DNA from: Flavipsychrobacter sp.
GTDB taxonomy: Bacteria; Bacteroidota; Bacteroidia; Chitinophagales; Chitinophagaceae
Reading direction: 5' to 3'
Assembly (NCBI GenBank): GCA_016787265.1
Contig: JAEUVF010000013.1
Location: 496,001 to 560,000 of the forward strand
DNA length: 64,000 nucleotides
The stretch's first letter is position 1. Every line of letters starts with the position of its first letter. Below are positions 45,707 through 55,278 of this stretch, piece by piece. Below the pieces are notes generated by a model. It did not search any database, was not told where the DNA came from, and was given only the letters and a program-made list of their open reading frames with translations. Made by a program: the position numbers and the translations under genes.

Positions 45707-47299
45707 ATGAAATATCAGACCGAGATTGAAAGAAGGAGAACCTTCGCCATTATATCACACCCGGATGCCGGTAAAACCACGCTGACAGAGAAACTTCTCT
45801 TATTTGGTGGCGCCATCCAGACTGCAGGTGCCGTAAAGAGCAATAAGATAAAAAAACACGCTACCTCCGACTTCATGGAAATTGAACGCCAGAGAGGTAT
45901 CTCGGTGGCCACCTCGGTTATGACCTTTGAATACAAGGGGATTCTGATCAACCTGCTGGATACTCCAGGGCACAAGGATTTCGCGGAAGATACTTATCGT
46001 ACGCTGACAGCGGTAGACAGTGTTATACTGGTAGTAGACAGCGTAAATGGGGTGGAAGAACAGACCCGCCGGCTGATGGAAGTCTGCAGAATGCGTGATA
46101 CCCCGGTAATCGTGTTCATCAATAAAATGGACCGGGACGGTAAAAACAGGTTTGAACTGCTGGAAGAAATCGAGAAAGAATTATCCATTCATCTGCATCC
46201 CATGACCTGGCCCATCAACAGTGGCAAGGATTTTAAAGGGGTGTATAACCTGGCGGAAAAAAATCTTCGCCTGTTTACTGCCAACACCCGTGCGGATGAA
46301 AATGATATCGTACAGATCAGTGATTTGTCTGATCCGGTTTTGGATGATAAACTGGGTGAAAGAGATGCTGCCATATTGCGGGAAGATGTTGAATTAGTGG
46401 ATGGTGTACATGGCGAATTGGTGGTAGAAGACTACCTCAATGGTCAGGTTGCTCCCGTATTTTTTGGTAGCGCCGTAAACAATTTCGGGGTGAAAGAAAT
46501 GCTGGATACATTTATCCGGATTGCTCCAATTCCCCGCGATCGGGAAACCACCAAACGACCTGTGGCTGTTGACGAGGATAAATTCAGTGGGTTTATTTTT
46601 AAGATTCATGCCAACCTGGATCCCAAACACCGCGACCGGATTGCCTTCTTAAGAGTTTGTTCCGGTAAGTTTGAACGCAATAAATATTTCCATCATGTGC
46701 GGCTGGATAAAGATGTTCGCTTTAATAACCCCTACAGTTTTTTGGCGCGCAGTAAGGATGTAATTGAAGAAGCTTATCCGGGTGATGTGGTGGGTTTATT
46801 TGATACCGGTAACTTTAAAATTGGGGATACACTAACCGAAGGAGAAGAATTTTATTTTACCGGGATTCCATCCTTCTCTCCTGAAATCTTCAAGGAAGTA
46901 ATCAATAAGGATCCGATGAAGACCAAACAGCTGGAGAAAGGGCTACTGCAATTGACGGATGAAGGGGTAGCGCAATTGTTTACACAATTCGGTGGCAATA
47001 AGAAGATCATTGGATGTGTGGGAGAACTGCAGTTTGAAGTAATTCAATACCGGTTGTTACAGGAATATGGCGCATCGGTTGAATTCCGCGCCCAGCCTTA
47101 TTATAAAGCCTGCTGGATAACCAGTAAAAATCCGGAAAAACTTAAAGAATTCACGCGCTTTAAATCAGCCAATATAGCTGAGGATAAAGATGGACACCTG
47201 GTTTATTTAGCGCAGAGTGAATGGTTCCTGAATACAGAGCGAACCAATAATCCGGATATTGAATTTCATTTCACTTCCGAAATTCATAAAACAGAATAA
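45707..47299 (+). CDS. prfC: peptide chain release factor 3
   Basis: The 530-residue translational GTPase removes RF1/RF2 from the ribosome after peptide release. The G domain has the P-loop [15 protein letters not shown] (18-32), the switch I region with [15 protein letters not shown] [30 protein letters not shown], and NKMDRDGKN. Domain II and the C-terminal EF-G-like domain III end in [18 protein letters not shown], typical of RF3 and unlike EF-G, which is longer. It stands alone and ends at a hairpin shared with purB. Confidence 0.97.
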   Translation: MKYQTEIERRRTFAIISHPDAGKTTLTEKLLLFGGAIQTAGAVKSNKIKKHATSDFMEIERQRGISVATSVMTFEYKGILINLLDTPGHKDFAEDTYRTLTAVDSVILVVDSVNGVEEQTRRLMEVCRMRDTPVIVFINKMDRDGKNRFELLEEIEKELSIHLHPMTWPINSGKDFKGVYNLAEKNLRLFTANTRADENDIVQISDLSDPVLDDKLGERDAAILREDVELVDGVHGELVVEDYLNGQVAPVFFGSAVNNFGVKEMLDTFIRIAPIPRDRETTKRPVAVDEDKFSGFIFKIHANLDPKHRDRIAFLRVCSGKFERNKYFHHVRLDKDVRFNNPYSFLARSKDVIEEAYPGDVVGLFDTGNFKIGDTLTEGEEFYFTGIPSFSPEIFKEVINKDPMKTKQLEKGLLQLTDEGVAQLFTQFGGNKKIIGCVGELQFEVIQYRLLQEYGASVEFRAQPYYKACWITSKNPEKLKEFTRFKSANIAEDKDGHLVYLAQSEWFLNTERTNNPDIEFHFTSEIHKTE

Positions 47300-47303
47300 A
47301 GGC

Positions 47304-47335
47304 AACGCCCGTCTACTTAGTAGTCGGGCGTTTTT
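47304..47335 (+). terminator. terminator of prfC overlapping the purB stop codon
   Basis: AACGCCCG (47304-47311) pairs with CGGGCGTT (47325-47332). An inner CTAC/GTAG stem is separated by a T-T mismatch, and five T follow at 47331-47335. The purB stop codon (complement of 47317-47319) forms the loop. Confidence 0.85.
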
Positions 47336-48660
47336 CCTGTATAGTTGGAAGGTGTAATCGCCAGTAATTCCTTTTTCAATTCTGAGCTTATTTTCAGGCT
47401 TCTGATAAAACTGTGAATCGCCTTTTTGTCAATAGCCGCCTTACCTCTTGTGAGCTCTTTCAATGCTTCGTATGGGTTGGGATAATTTTCCCTCCGCAGA
47501 ATGGTTTGAATAGCTTCTGCAACTACCGCCCAGTTGGCTTCCAGATCCTCTTGGATTTTCTTTTCATTCAGTACCAGTTTACCCAAACCCTTTTCAATGG
47601 ATCGGATCGCAAGCAGGATATGAGCAAAAGGAACACCGATATTTCTCAGAACAGTTGAATCAGTCAGGTCGCGTTGTAAACGACTGATGGGAAGTTTAGC
47701 AGCTAAATGTTCCAATATGGCAGAAGCCATGCCAAGGTTGCCTTCTGCATTTTCAAAGTCGATCGGGTTTACTTTATGTGGCATTGCAGAGGAACCGATT
47801 TCTCCTTTTTTGGTTTTCTGTTTGAAATAATCCATGGAGATATAGGTCCAGATATCGCGACAAAGATCAATCAGGATGGTATTGATACGTTTGAGTGCAT
47901 CAAAATGAGCAGCGAGGTTATCATAGTGCTCAATCTGTGTGGTGAATTGCTGACGCTGTAATCCCAATGATTCCACAAACTGGTTCCCCAGCTGAAGCCA
48001 GTTTTTCTTCGGGTAGGCGATATAATGAGCATTGAAATTTCCTGTAGCACCACCAAATTTTGCAGTATAGGGAACCTGCACCAGTAATTCCACCTGGTTC
48101 CTGAGTCGCTCTACAAAAACCATCATTTCCTTACCTAATTTGGTGGGACTCGCAGGCTGTCCGTGCGTACGCGCCAGCAGGGAAATGTCTTTCCATTCGG
48201 CAGCAAAGGAGTGCAGGTTATTGGTCAGATTGAGCAGGGCAGGCAGGTATTCAAATTCCATTGCCTGCTTCCAGCTCAGCGGAATGGAAGTGTTGTTGAT
48301 ATCCTGTGAGGTGAGTCCGAAGTGAACCCATTCTTTCAGGTCCTGCAATTGCAGGGGTTCCAGTTTGGATTTGATGAAATATTCAACCGCTTTTACATCG
48401 TGGTTGGTAATTTTTTCTGTTTCCTTGATGGTTGCAGCATCTTCCAGGCTGAAGTTTTCAGCGATGGCTTTTACGCCGGCTCTGGATTTGGCAGGTAATT
48501 TGAAAAGGCGGGCATCTGCAAGGAAGAGAAAATATTCGATTTCGACCCAGACCCTGTATTTGATCAGGGCATATTCGGAAAAATATTCATCTAGTTGCTG
48601 TAACTGATTGCGATAACGGCCATCAATGGGGGAAATGGCAGTGAGAGTTTGAAGTTCCAT
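47317..48660 (-). CDS. purB: adenylosuccinate lyase
   Basis: The 447-residue fumarase-superfamily enzyme cleaves adenylosuccinate and SAICAR in purine synthesis. It shows ISPIDGRYRNQLQQLDEYFS at the start, NHDVKAVEYFIK, FGLTSQDINNTS, the catalytic H166 in ARTHGQPASPTKLG, and the signature GSSAMPHKVNPIDFENAEGN (289-308). This is the E. coli-like subtype by its N-terminal and signature sequences. It is convergent with prfC, sharing a terminator, and divergent from mqnA. Confidence 0.97.
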   Translation of the reverse strand: MELQTLTAISPIDGRYRNQLQQLDEYFSEYALIKYRVWVEIEYFLFLADARLFKLPAKSRAGVKAIAENFSLEDAATIKETEKITNHDVKAVEYFIKSKLEPLQLQDLKEWVHFGLTSQDINNTSIPLSWKQAMEFEYLPALLNLTNNLHSFAAEWKDISLLARTHGQPASPTKLGKEMMVFVERLRNQVELLVQVPYTAKFGGATGNFNAHYIAYPKKNWLQLGNQFVESLGLQRQQFTTQIEHYDNLAAHFDALKRINTILIDLCRDIWTYISMDYFKQKTKKGEIGSSAMPHKVNPIDFENAEGNLGMASAILEHLAAKLPISRLQRDLTDSTVLRNIGVPFAHILLAIRSIEKGLGKLVLNEKKIQEDLEANWAVVAEAIQTILRRENYPNPYEALKELTRGKAAIDKKAIHSFIRSLKISSELKKELLAITPSNYTGKTPDY

Positions 48661-48698
48661 GGTTGTTTATCTTGGCCATTCCTAACTGGAATTAGCAG

Positions 48699-48706
48699 TA
48701 CATTTG
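48699..48706 (+). promoter_or_regulatory. -7 box of mqnA
   Basis: TACATTTG is a perfect TAnnTTTG box, followed by CG, 19 bases before the GTG start. The nearest TTGG (48672-48675) is 23 bp upstream, slightly far for a -33 element. Confidence 0.4.
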
Positions 48707-48725
48707 CGAAATTAAATCAAAGCGA

Positions 48726-49475
48726 GTGGACAGAAAAATCAGAGTGGGCGCGGTGCAATACCTGAATACAAAACCCTTGATTTATGGCCTGCAGCAAGGA
48801 ATGATGAAGGAGGAGCTGGAACTGGTAATGGATTATCCGGCGAATGTTGCGAAGATGCTGATTGAAGATCAGGTTGATATCGGACTGGTGCCGGTAGCAA
48901 CGATACCCAAATTGAATGAATATCATATTGTATGTGATTATGGAATCGCCTGTGATGGGGAAGTGGCATCGGTAGGATTGTTTTCGGATGTTCCCATGGA
49001 AGAAATCACAACGGTTTTACTGGATTATCAAAGCAGGACTTCTGTACGGCTGGCGCGGATACTGATGAAAGAGTTTTGGAAAATTGATCCGGAAATAATT
49101 GATACCCGGGATGATTTTCGCGGGCAGATCAAAGGAACTACTGCCGGAATTGTAATTGGAGACAGGGCATTGGAGCAACGAAAAGACTCTGCTTATGTAT
49201 TTGATCTTGGGCAGGCATGGAAAGAGATGACCGGTTTACCCTTTGTATTTGCAGCATGGATAGCGAATAAAAAAATCGAACCTGGGTTTATAAAAGGATT
49301 CAATGAAGCCAACCGCTATGGGCTGGAAAGATTGAAAGAAGTGGTTGAGAAGTATCCTTACAAGACATATGATTTATTTACCTACTATAAAGAGAATATA
49401 GATTATAAGCTGGATGCGCGTAAAATGGAGGGACTGGAACTCTATTTAAAATACCTGCGGCAATTTGGATTGTAG
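48726..49475 (+). CDS. mqnA: chorismate dehydratase, menaquinone (futalosine) pathway
   Basis: The 249-residue periplasmic-binding-protein-like enzyme turns chorismate into 3-[(1-carboxyvinyl)oxy]benzoate, the first step of the futalosine route. It has VGAVQYLNTKPLIYGL near the start, DIGLVPVATIPKL, CDYGIACDGEVASVGLFSDV, and VIGDRALEQR, and the late MTGLPFVFAAWIANK typical of MqnA and MqnD relatives. It lacks a signal peptide and should be cytosolic. The start codon is GTG at 48726; no in-frame ATG is upstream. No other mqn gene is in the window. Confidence 0.94.
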   Translation: MDRKIRVGAVQYLNTKPLIYGLQQGMMKEELELVMDYPANVAKMLIEDQVDIGLVPVATIPKLNEYHIVCDYGIACDGEVASVGLFSDVPMEEITTVLLDYQSRTSVRLARILMKEFWKIDPEIIDTRDDFRGQIKGTTAGIVIGDRALEQRKDSAYVFDLGQAWKEMTGLPFVFAAWIANKKIEPGFIKGFNEANRYGLERLKEVVEKYPYKTYDLFTYYKENIDYKLDARKMEGLELYLKYLRQFGL

Positions 49476-49493
49476 GCTTTTTTATCTATTTTG
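49463..49493 (+). promoter_or_regulatory. promoter of the small lipoprotein gene
   Basis: TTTG (49463-49466), exactly 19 bp, then TATTTTGG (49486-49493), a 7 of 8 match to TAnnTTTG. It overlaps the last codons of mqnA and lies 20 bases before the ATG at 49514. Confidence 0.5.
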
Positions 49494-49513
49494 GCGGCAA
49501 ATCAAGCCTTAAC

Positions 49514-50056
49514 ATGAAAAATAAAGTACAAGCCTACTCTGTTATTCTATCTGTTGTTTTATTGTCGTTTGTTCAAATTGGATCAACATCTTGTACTAAA
49601 GAAGTTGAAGTTATTGTACGTGATACAGTAGATCGTGAAGTTATTGTGCGGGATACACTACTTGATACTTTGGAAGTTGCGATTCCGCCAATCGATACTC
49701 TTGCCGTTTTAACAGCCAAGGAATACCATATGGAAGAAATCACGATTCTGCAAAATGATAAATTCTATTATTGGAAAAGAGGCAAAACTGGTAATACAGC
49801 GGCATTTGATCAGGAGTATATCAAGTTTAATGCAAATAAAACAGGTACCTATTTTTATTATGGTGAAACCAATACGTTGACCTGGGATTTTGTCAACGGA
49901 AATAAAACCAGAATCAACTACACATTAAATAGAGCAACCCCTGTAAATGTATCATGGGAAAATATTAGTTATTCCGGTGATTCATTGTCTTATTCAGAGT
50001 ATTACATTCTGGGAGATGTGAATTCGATGGCAACGGGTTTGAGACTGGCCAAATAA
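49514..50056 (+). CDS. small probable lipoprotein of unknown function
   Basis: The 180-residue protein has a hydrophobic leader (about 8-26) ending GSTSC with C27, a relaxed Bacteroidota lipobox. A near-repeat EVEVIVRDTVD / REVIVRDTLLD (about 30-50) follows. The remaining 110 residues look beta-rich (KFYYWKRGKTGN, GTYFYYGETNTLTWDFVNG), like small lipocalin-type Bacteroidota domains. I do not recognise a named family. It has its own promoter inside the mqnA end and faces the flippase gene across about 100 bp with no clear terminator. Confidence 0.75.
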   Translation: MKNKVQAYSVILSVVLLSFVQIGSTSCTKEVEVIVRDTVDREVIVRDTLLDTLEVAIPPIDTLAVLTAKEYHMEEITILQNDKFYYWKRGKTGNTAAFDQEYIKFNANKTGTYFYYGETNTLTWDFVNGNKTRINYTLNRATPVNVSWENISYSGDSLSYSEYYILGDVNSMATGLRLAK

Positions 50057-50158
50057 TTTTTTATGCAAAATGCCACTCATGTAAGGCAACTTGGATAATA
50101 TTAGAATATATGCTCGGGTACTCAAGGAAAATGAAAAAAAATATCTGTGGAAATGTGA

Positions 50159-51652
50159 TTAAACCATTTTCTTCAATCTTGCAATGGACTGCCTCAACGT
50201 TTCATTTAATTCATTGGATATTTTAAAATAATAGATGAGTGGAATAAATAATATTATAAATCCAATGGAGCGTATAACAGCATCAATATAAATATTTTCC
50301 AGCCTGGGTATTAATAATGCCAAAAAAGCTGTTCCCACAGTAATTAAAACTGCAGTTAAATTCTTCAATGAATAAGGCTGCAGTTTAAATTTTAATAATA
50401 AAAATCCAAACCTTAAAATATTGTAAAAGACAATCGATATCAGTGTGGAATAAGCCGCTCCTATTAAACCATATTTTGAAATCAGGAAGTAATTCATTGG
50501 TAATGCCACCAACGTATATAACATGTTTGTAATAAAATCAACTTTCCAGTAGCTGGATGTCCCAATTATCTGTGCATTTGCGCCAGTACCAAGATCTACC
50601 ACTTTTGCAATTCCAATGATTAATATAACCGAGCTGATTCCTAAAAACTCAGGTCCCAGATAAACTTCCAGATTCTTAATATTTAGAAAAAGCAATGCCA
50701 TCATAGCCAAAGCAATAACCAATAAATTGGATACACTTTTAGAGTAAATACTTTTGATTTTAGGCAGATCCTTATTCTTCCAGGCTTCAGCCAGCACTGG
50801 AATAGAAGCTGAATTTAAACTTCTCTGAGGCACTTCCATTAATGTTACTATATATGTTGCTATTGTATAAATAGCGGTGTCGATTAGGCCCTTTTCACTA
50901 ACAGAAGCAAGTATAAACGTATCAATTGTTCTGGATATTAAGTTCAAAAAATGAGCCCCGAAAATAAACAAGCCAAAATTGACCATTCTGCCTTTCATCC
51001 GCCGAGTTAAACTACTAGGCGTTGTTATAAACTGGAAATTGTTTGTTTTTCGAAGAGAATAAAACAGAATAAGGCCTGGAATACAGTAAGTGAGTGAAAA
51101 GAGAAGCAGATATATGTTCTTTTCTAAAAAATTAAATGCCAGAAATAATGTTATGATCGTAAACAGTATACGGGGAACCACCTCTCTCAGCCCGTTTGTT
51201 AAAACACTTTTCTGAAAAGACCACCCAAAACTTTCCAGCCACATAAAGACCAACATAAAAAAACAAAAAGGGTATACCAGATAGCTATATTCAACAAATA
51301 ATGGAGCTCTTGCTATGTATTTTCTTTCAATTAAATCACTGGAAAAATACCCTCCTATACAGATAATTAGAAAACCTATTAAACATATTATGCCAGTTAA
51401 AAAGGGTAGGTCATTTTTTGTATTGGGCAGATAACTTTTGTAAAAAGGATAGAATTTATAAATTACAGGGATTGACCCGAAAGTTGCCAATGTTGCTAAT
51501 GTGATTCCTGCATCTGTAATGACTCTGGTTAATCCTAAAAGTTCCGGACCTAATAACCGTGGGGCCAAAATCAGCATATTTATGCCTCCAATTGCAAATC
51601 CAATCGAAATAAGTATGGATGATTGAATGCTTTGACGTTTTATGCCCCCCAT
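50159..51652 (-). CDS. oligosaccharide flippase family (Wzx-like) protein
   Basis: The 497-residue inner-membrane protein has about 14 helices and the MATE-like polysaccharide flippase fold. It starts MGGIKRQSIQSSILISIGFA, has GGINMLILAPRLLGPELLGL and the mid-protein FGLFIFGAHFLNLISRTIDTFIL. It would flip lipid-linked oligosaccharide units to the periplasm. It is divergent from the methyltransferase and glycosyltransferase genes at 51847-56270, with an AT-rich gap of 194 bp, and is the likely export step of that cluster. Base composition is visibly AT-rich. Confidence 0.9.
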   Translation of the reverse strand: MGGIKRQSIQSSILISIGFAIGGINMLILAPRLLGPELLGLTRVITDAGITLATLATFGSIPVIYKFYPFYKSYLPNTKNDLPFLTGIICLIGFLIICIGGYFSSDLIERKYIARAPLFVEYSYLVYPFCFFMLVFMWLESFGWSFQKSVLTNGLREVVPRILFTIITLFLAFNFLEKNIYLLLFSLTYCIPGLILFYSLRKTNNFQFITTPSSLTRRMKGRMVNFGLFIFGAHFLNLISRTIDTFILASVSEKGLIDTAIYTIATYIVTLMEVPQRSLNSASIPVLAEAWKNKDLPKIKSIYSKSVSNLLVIALAMMALLFLNIKNLEVYLGPEFLGISSVILIIGIAKVVDLGTGANAQIIGTSSYWKVDFITNMLYTLVALPMNYFLISKYGLIGAAYSTLISIVFYNILRFGFLLLKFKLQPYSLKNLTAVLITVGTAFLALLIPRLENIYIDAVIRSIGFIILFIPLIYYFKISNELNETLRQSIARLKKMV

Positions 51653-51822
51653 TAATGATAGTTTCTGGCTAGTATTTTGAGCGAAAATAACCGATTTGTT
51701 TAATAATCAACTGAGATACATAGAAGGCTTTAATCAAATATATTATATAATAATATTATATATAATATCCGGTCTAAACTACCTTTATTTCTCCAGATCA
51801 ATATTTATTAAAATTTGCAACC

Positions 51823-51830
51823 TAATTTCG
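51823..51830 (+). promoter_or_regulatory. -7 box before the polysaccharide cluster
   Basis: TAATTTCG, followed by CAC exactly as at 3073, lies 16 bases before ATG 51847. The rest of the gap (51653-51846) is very AT-rich, with a palindromic run of A and T at about 51738-51770, and holds no gene. Confidence 0.4.
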
Positions 51831-51846
51831 CACTGAATTATTAAAA

Positions 51847-52632
51847 ATGGGATTCATAGATAAATGGTTATCAAAGTTATCAGCTTCTTTTCTGGAAGTT
51901 GAATTCAGAAATAATATAAAAACCAGCAGAGGAAATTTTAAAGACGAATTTCCATCAGACTTTCTGCAGGATGAAATAGATCTCATCAGGCTGGCAAAAG
52001 GTAAAACTATGACCAGTCATGAAAGAATGCAGGCTCTGATTCAAGCTATTGATTACCTGGAAAAACATAAAATTGAAGGAGATATTGTTGAGTGCGGCGT
52101 ATGGAAAGGCGGTAGCATGTTGATAGCTGCCAAACGTTTACTTAATAATAATTCCAAAGAAAGAAATCTTTATTTATTTGACACGTTTGAGGGTATGTCC
52201 AATCCAACAGATTTGGATATTAGCTCTATTGATAATGAAAAGGCAAGTGATCTTCTCGGCAAAGTAGAAAAAACATCCGGAGATAATATATGGTGTTATT
52301 CTACAGAACAGGAAGTAGCTAAAACAATGACTTCTTCAGGTTATCCGGTTTCAAAAATTCATTTAATTAAGGGAAAGGTTGAAGATACCATTCCTCATAA
52401 ATCATTAAACCGAATTGCACTGCTCCGTTTGGATACAGATTGGTATGAGTCAACCAAACATGAATTGGAAAATCTTTTTGATCTTTTAGTTCCCGGTGGT
52501 ATTCTCATTATTGATGATTATGGCCACTGGTCAGGTGCCCGGAAAGCAGTTGATGAATTTATTGAAAAACGAAAATTGAAACTCTTCCTGAACCGCATTG
52601 ATTACACTGGCAGAATCGCTATTAAAAACTAA
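51847..52632 (+). CDS. TylF/MycF-family O-methyltransferase
   Basis: The 261-residue SAM-dependent enzyme has motif I in DIVECGVWKGGSMLIAAKRL, LYLFDTFEGMSNPTD, and metal-binding acids in RLDTDWYESTKHELENL and IIDDYGHWSGARKAVDEF. TylF and MycF methylate sugar hydroxyls in macrolides; relatives in polysaccharide clusters methylate glycan sugars. It is the first gene of a plus-strand operon of five, with two bases to the next gene. Confidence 0.92.
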   Translation: MGFIDKWLSKLSASFLEVEFRNNIKTSRGNFKDEFPSDFLQDEIDLIRLAKGKTMTSHERMQALIQAIDYLEKHKIEGDIVECGVWKGGSMLIAAKRLLNNNSKERNLYLFDTFEGMSNPTDLDISSIDNEKASDLLGKVEKTSGDNIWCYSTEQEVAKTMTSSGYPVSKIHLIKGKVEDTIPHKSLNRIALLRLDTDWYESTKHELENLFDLLVPGGILIIDDYGHWSGARKAVDEFIEKRKLKLFLNRIDYTGRIAIKN

Positions 52633-52634
52633 TT

Positions 52635-53459
52635 ATGCTTTCAAAAATCATAGAATATTTTCAAGGGAGCTCCATACCTACCAACCCTGAGATTAAAATT
52701 GATCAGGAATTACTGTCTAAGGTTATTGCCGAAAACAGGTCCATCCAATCACAAATTTCAAACTGGATAGACAGAGAGGCATTTAAAAAATCATGCTTTA
52801 ATTATGGTGTTCCGGATTTTATTGAAGTTGTTTTAAATAAGGAGCTAAATAATGAGCCTACCTACACTGATATTATGAAAGCCCTTGCTTATAAACATTT
52901 CGGTGATCTGAATTATCTGGAAATCGGTGTTTCGGTAGGTAAGAATTTTCACCAGATGATGAATATTGAAATGCCGGCAAGCATAACAGGATTTGATATT
53001 GAAGAAATAAATCCAATTCTCACAACAATTCTCACACAAAAAGACAAATCGACCTGGAACACTCCGGCAAAATCGATCAAAAAATCAGATTCATCACTTA
53101 CCTCATTTTTGTATAAATCAACACCCGTGGACTATCTCTGTGCAGATGTATGGGATCAGAACAGTTGGCAAAAATTGGAAAACCGTAAATTCAATCTGAT
53201 TTTTTCTGATGCATTGCATACTCCTGAAGCTATCTTATTCGAATTCGAAATGATTGTCAAATACGGACTACTTGATGATAAATTCATTATTGTTTGGGAT
53301 GATCTTGTCGGAAAAATGAAAAACGCTTTCTTTAAGATTATAAAAAAATACGACAAGACTTTTGGTATTCAGGATGTATACTTATTGAATATTAATGGAT
53401 GGGTAGGTCAACATGAACAGCCGCATTCGGTAGGAATCATATCGAATTTTAAACTGTGA
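52635..53459 (+). CDS. probable class I SAM-dependent methyltransferase
   Basis: The 274-residue protein has a helical N-terminus (1-90). A Rossmann-like domain follows, with motif I LNYLEIGVSVGKNFHQM, ASITGFDIEEINP (acidic end of strand 2), NLIFSDALHTPEAILFEFEM and FIIVWDDLVGKM. These resemble the Methyltransf_24 class that follows TylF-like genes in glycan clusters. The acceptor is unknown. It lies two bases after the TylF-like gene and one base before the next gene, so all are co-translated. Confidence 0.85.
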   Translation: MLSKIIEYFQGSSIPTNPEIKIDQELLSKVIAENRSIQSQISNWIDREAFKKSCFNYGVPDFIEVVLNKELNNEPTYTDIMKALAYKHFGDLNYLEIGVSVGKNFHQMMNIEMPASITGFDIEEINPILTTILTQKDKSTWNTPAKSIKKSDSSLTSFLYKSTPVDYLCADVWDQNSWQKLENRKFNLIFSDALHTPEAILFEFEMIVKYGLLDDKFIIVWDDLVGKMKNAFFKIIKKYDKTFGIQDVYLLNINGWVGQHEQPHSVGIISNFKL

Positions 53460-53460
53460 A

Positions 53461-54369
53461 ATGAAAGTTGTTTTAACAAACCTATCTAATTCTCTTTTTG
53501 AAGAAAGCAGAAACAGACTTAATCAATCTGCTCTGCGACATGGAATTAGACATATTGACTCCTGGGATTTTGAAGACTTGAAGAAAACTGAATTTTTCCG
53601 TCAACATGAAGTGTTACTTTCCCAGCCTAAAGGATTAGGGTTTTGGGCCTGGAAGCCTTTCATTATCCTTGATTCATTTTCCCGGTTAATTACAGATGAC
53701 ATTGTTATATATTCCGATTGCGGACATGAAATCATTGATAATCTGGATCCACTCATTAATATTTGTGGCAATCAATCAGATATTATCCTTTTTGAAAATG
53801 GGAACCTCGACAATGCAACCTGGACAAAACGTGATTGCTTTGTAAAAATGAATTGCGATTCCAGAAAATTCTGGTATGAACACCAGGTTGATGCATCTTT
53901 TCTACTGATAAAAAAGAATGAAAAAACAATAGAATTTTTGCAGGATTGGCTTTATTTCTGCTGCGACTGGCAGGCAAATACAAACAATTTGAATGTTCTG
54001 GGTAAAAAGAATCTTCCATCTTATATTGAGCACAGGTGGGACCAGTCAATTCTTTCCTTATTGAGAATTAAATGGAAGTTGGATACGTTCAGAATGCCTT
54101 CCCAGTTTGGAAATCATTACAAGTCTCCTGCATTTCGCATTCAAGGTGAATTTAATTGTAAAAATCAATTCAAGCCGGTTCAGCTGAATTACTATGTAAA
54201 TCATCCAAAACTAAATTCTCCTTATTTTCAATTATTGAATCACCACAGAACTAAAAAGTCTGCGTCGAACAATAATGAGCACAGCATCTCAGGGATTTCA
54301 CAACTAATTGGCTTTGTCAAAAGATCAGTTAAGCGGTTGCATACATTTCTGCATAAAAAATTTGCGTAA
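53461..54369 (+). CDS. uncharacterised glycosyltransferase-like protein
   Basis: The 302-residue soluble protein is not one I can name. It has the look of a GT-A sugar transferase: GLGFWAWKPFIILDSFSRL precedes DDIVIYSDCGHEIIDN, where the acidic pair near a strand end may bind the nucleotide sugar. Later, HQVDASFLLIKKNEKTIEFL and HRWDQSILSLLRIKWKL are like the acceptor-side motifs of such enzymes. The tail is basic. It sits between a methyltransferase and a GT2 gene, one base after the former and six before the latter. Function is inferred from context. Confidence 0.75.
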   Translation: MKVVLTNLSNSLFEESRNRLNQSALRHGIRHIDSWDFEDLKKTEFFRQHEVLLSQPKGLGFWAWKPFIILDSFSRLITDDIVIYSDCGHEIIDNLDPLINICGNQSDIILFENGNLDNATWTKRDCFVKMNCDSRKFWYEHQVDASFLLIKKNEKTIEFLQDWLYFCCDWQANTNNLNVLGKKNLPSYIEHRWDQSILSLLRIKWKLDTFRMPSQFGNHYKSPAFRIQGEFNCKNQFKPVQLNYYVNHPKLNSPYFQLLNHHRTKKSASNNNEHSISGISQLIGFVKRSVKRLHTFLHKKFA

Positions 54370-54375
54370 AACTGT

Positions 54376-55278
54376 ATGTATTTTTTCAGTATAATCATAC
54401 CGACCTATAATTCAGAAGCAACTATACAGGCGGCTCTTACCTCTGTAAAAATTCAGCAATTCAGCAATTTTGAAGTGCTGGTTATCGATGGTAAATCTTC
54501 TGATAAAACAATTGAACTATCTAACCAATTTCGTCTGGAAGGCCTGAATCTGACCTGCATTAGTGAACCCGACAACGGTATCTATGATGCCATGAACAAG
54601 GGTATTGCAGCCGCAAAAGGAGAATACCTCTATTTTCTCGGATCAGATGACACCCTGTTCAATGAGCAGGTATTGCATCAAGTTGCTGATTCCATTAACC
54701 TGCAACCGGCTGATCTCATTTATGGAAATGTTCTCATGTCAACATCCGGCCAACGCTACGATGGCGCTTTCACCTATGAAAAATTGCTGACCAAAAACAT
54801 CTCTCATCAGGCAATCTTTTATAAGCGAACAATTTTTCAGCAACTGGGAGGGTATAACTTAAAATACAAACTGCATGCAGACTGGGACTTCAATCTTACC
54901 TGCTTCAAAAACGAAACTGTTCAGAAAGCTTATATAGAGCTGATCGTAGCCCATTTTACAGAAGGCAGCACCAGCTCAAAACCGGATAAAACTTTTATCC
55001 AGGCCGCCCTTCTTCCAGCAATCCTGCAATACCAAAACAGTCACCAGGAGTTTCTTCGTTCCATTAAAAATTTTGATTTTCTTTGGCGCCAAATCCGAAA
55101 TGCGCAAATCAATAGCAGTGCTTCTATTACCGGTTTTAATCCACGGCAAGCTTCCTATATCCTTCAGATGATCCGCTTTCAGTCAATGGTCTCCAATACA
55201 TCACTTCAGTATGGTGTAGTTTCAAAAGCCCTTATGACATCCTGCTTTTTGTATTGTAAATTGAAGAAGGCAATATGA
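54376..55278 (+). CDS. GT2-family glycosyltransferase
   Basis: The 300-residue enzyme starts MYFFSIIIPTYNSEATIQAAL and has VIDGKSSDKTIELS, SEPDNGIYDAMNKGIAAAKG and the metal-binding S90-D-D92 in FLGSDDTLF. KYKLHADWDFNLTCF near 163-177 is the acceptor-site region of WcaA-like transferases. It adds a sugar to a lipid-linked glycan on the cytosolic side. Its stop overlaps the next start (ATGA), so the two GT2 genes are coupled. Confidence 0.94.
   Translation: MYFFSIIIPTYNSEATIQAALTSVKIQQFSNFEVLVIDGKSSDKTIELSNQFRLEGLNLTCISEPDNGIYDAMNKGIAAAKGEYLYFLGSDDTLFNEQVLHQVADSINLQPADLIYGNVLMSTSGQRYDGAFTYEKLLTKNISHQAIFYKRTIFQQLGGYNLKYKLHADWDFNLTCFKNETVQKAYIELIVAHFTEGSTSSKPDKTFIQAALLPAILQYQNSHQEFLRSIKNFDFLWRQIRNAQINSSASITGFNPRQASYILQMIRFQSMVSNTSLQYGVVSKALMTSCFLYCKLKKAI

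Noticed and set aside
51738..51770. AT-only palindromic run as a possible origin or integration site
   Set aside because: No DnaA boxes, direct repeats, integrase or tRNA adjoin it. It is explained by the AT-rich promoter gap of the glycan cluster.
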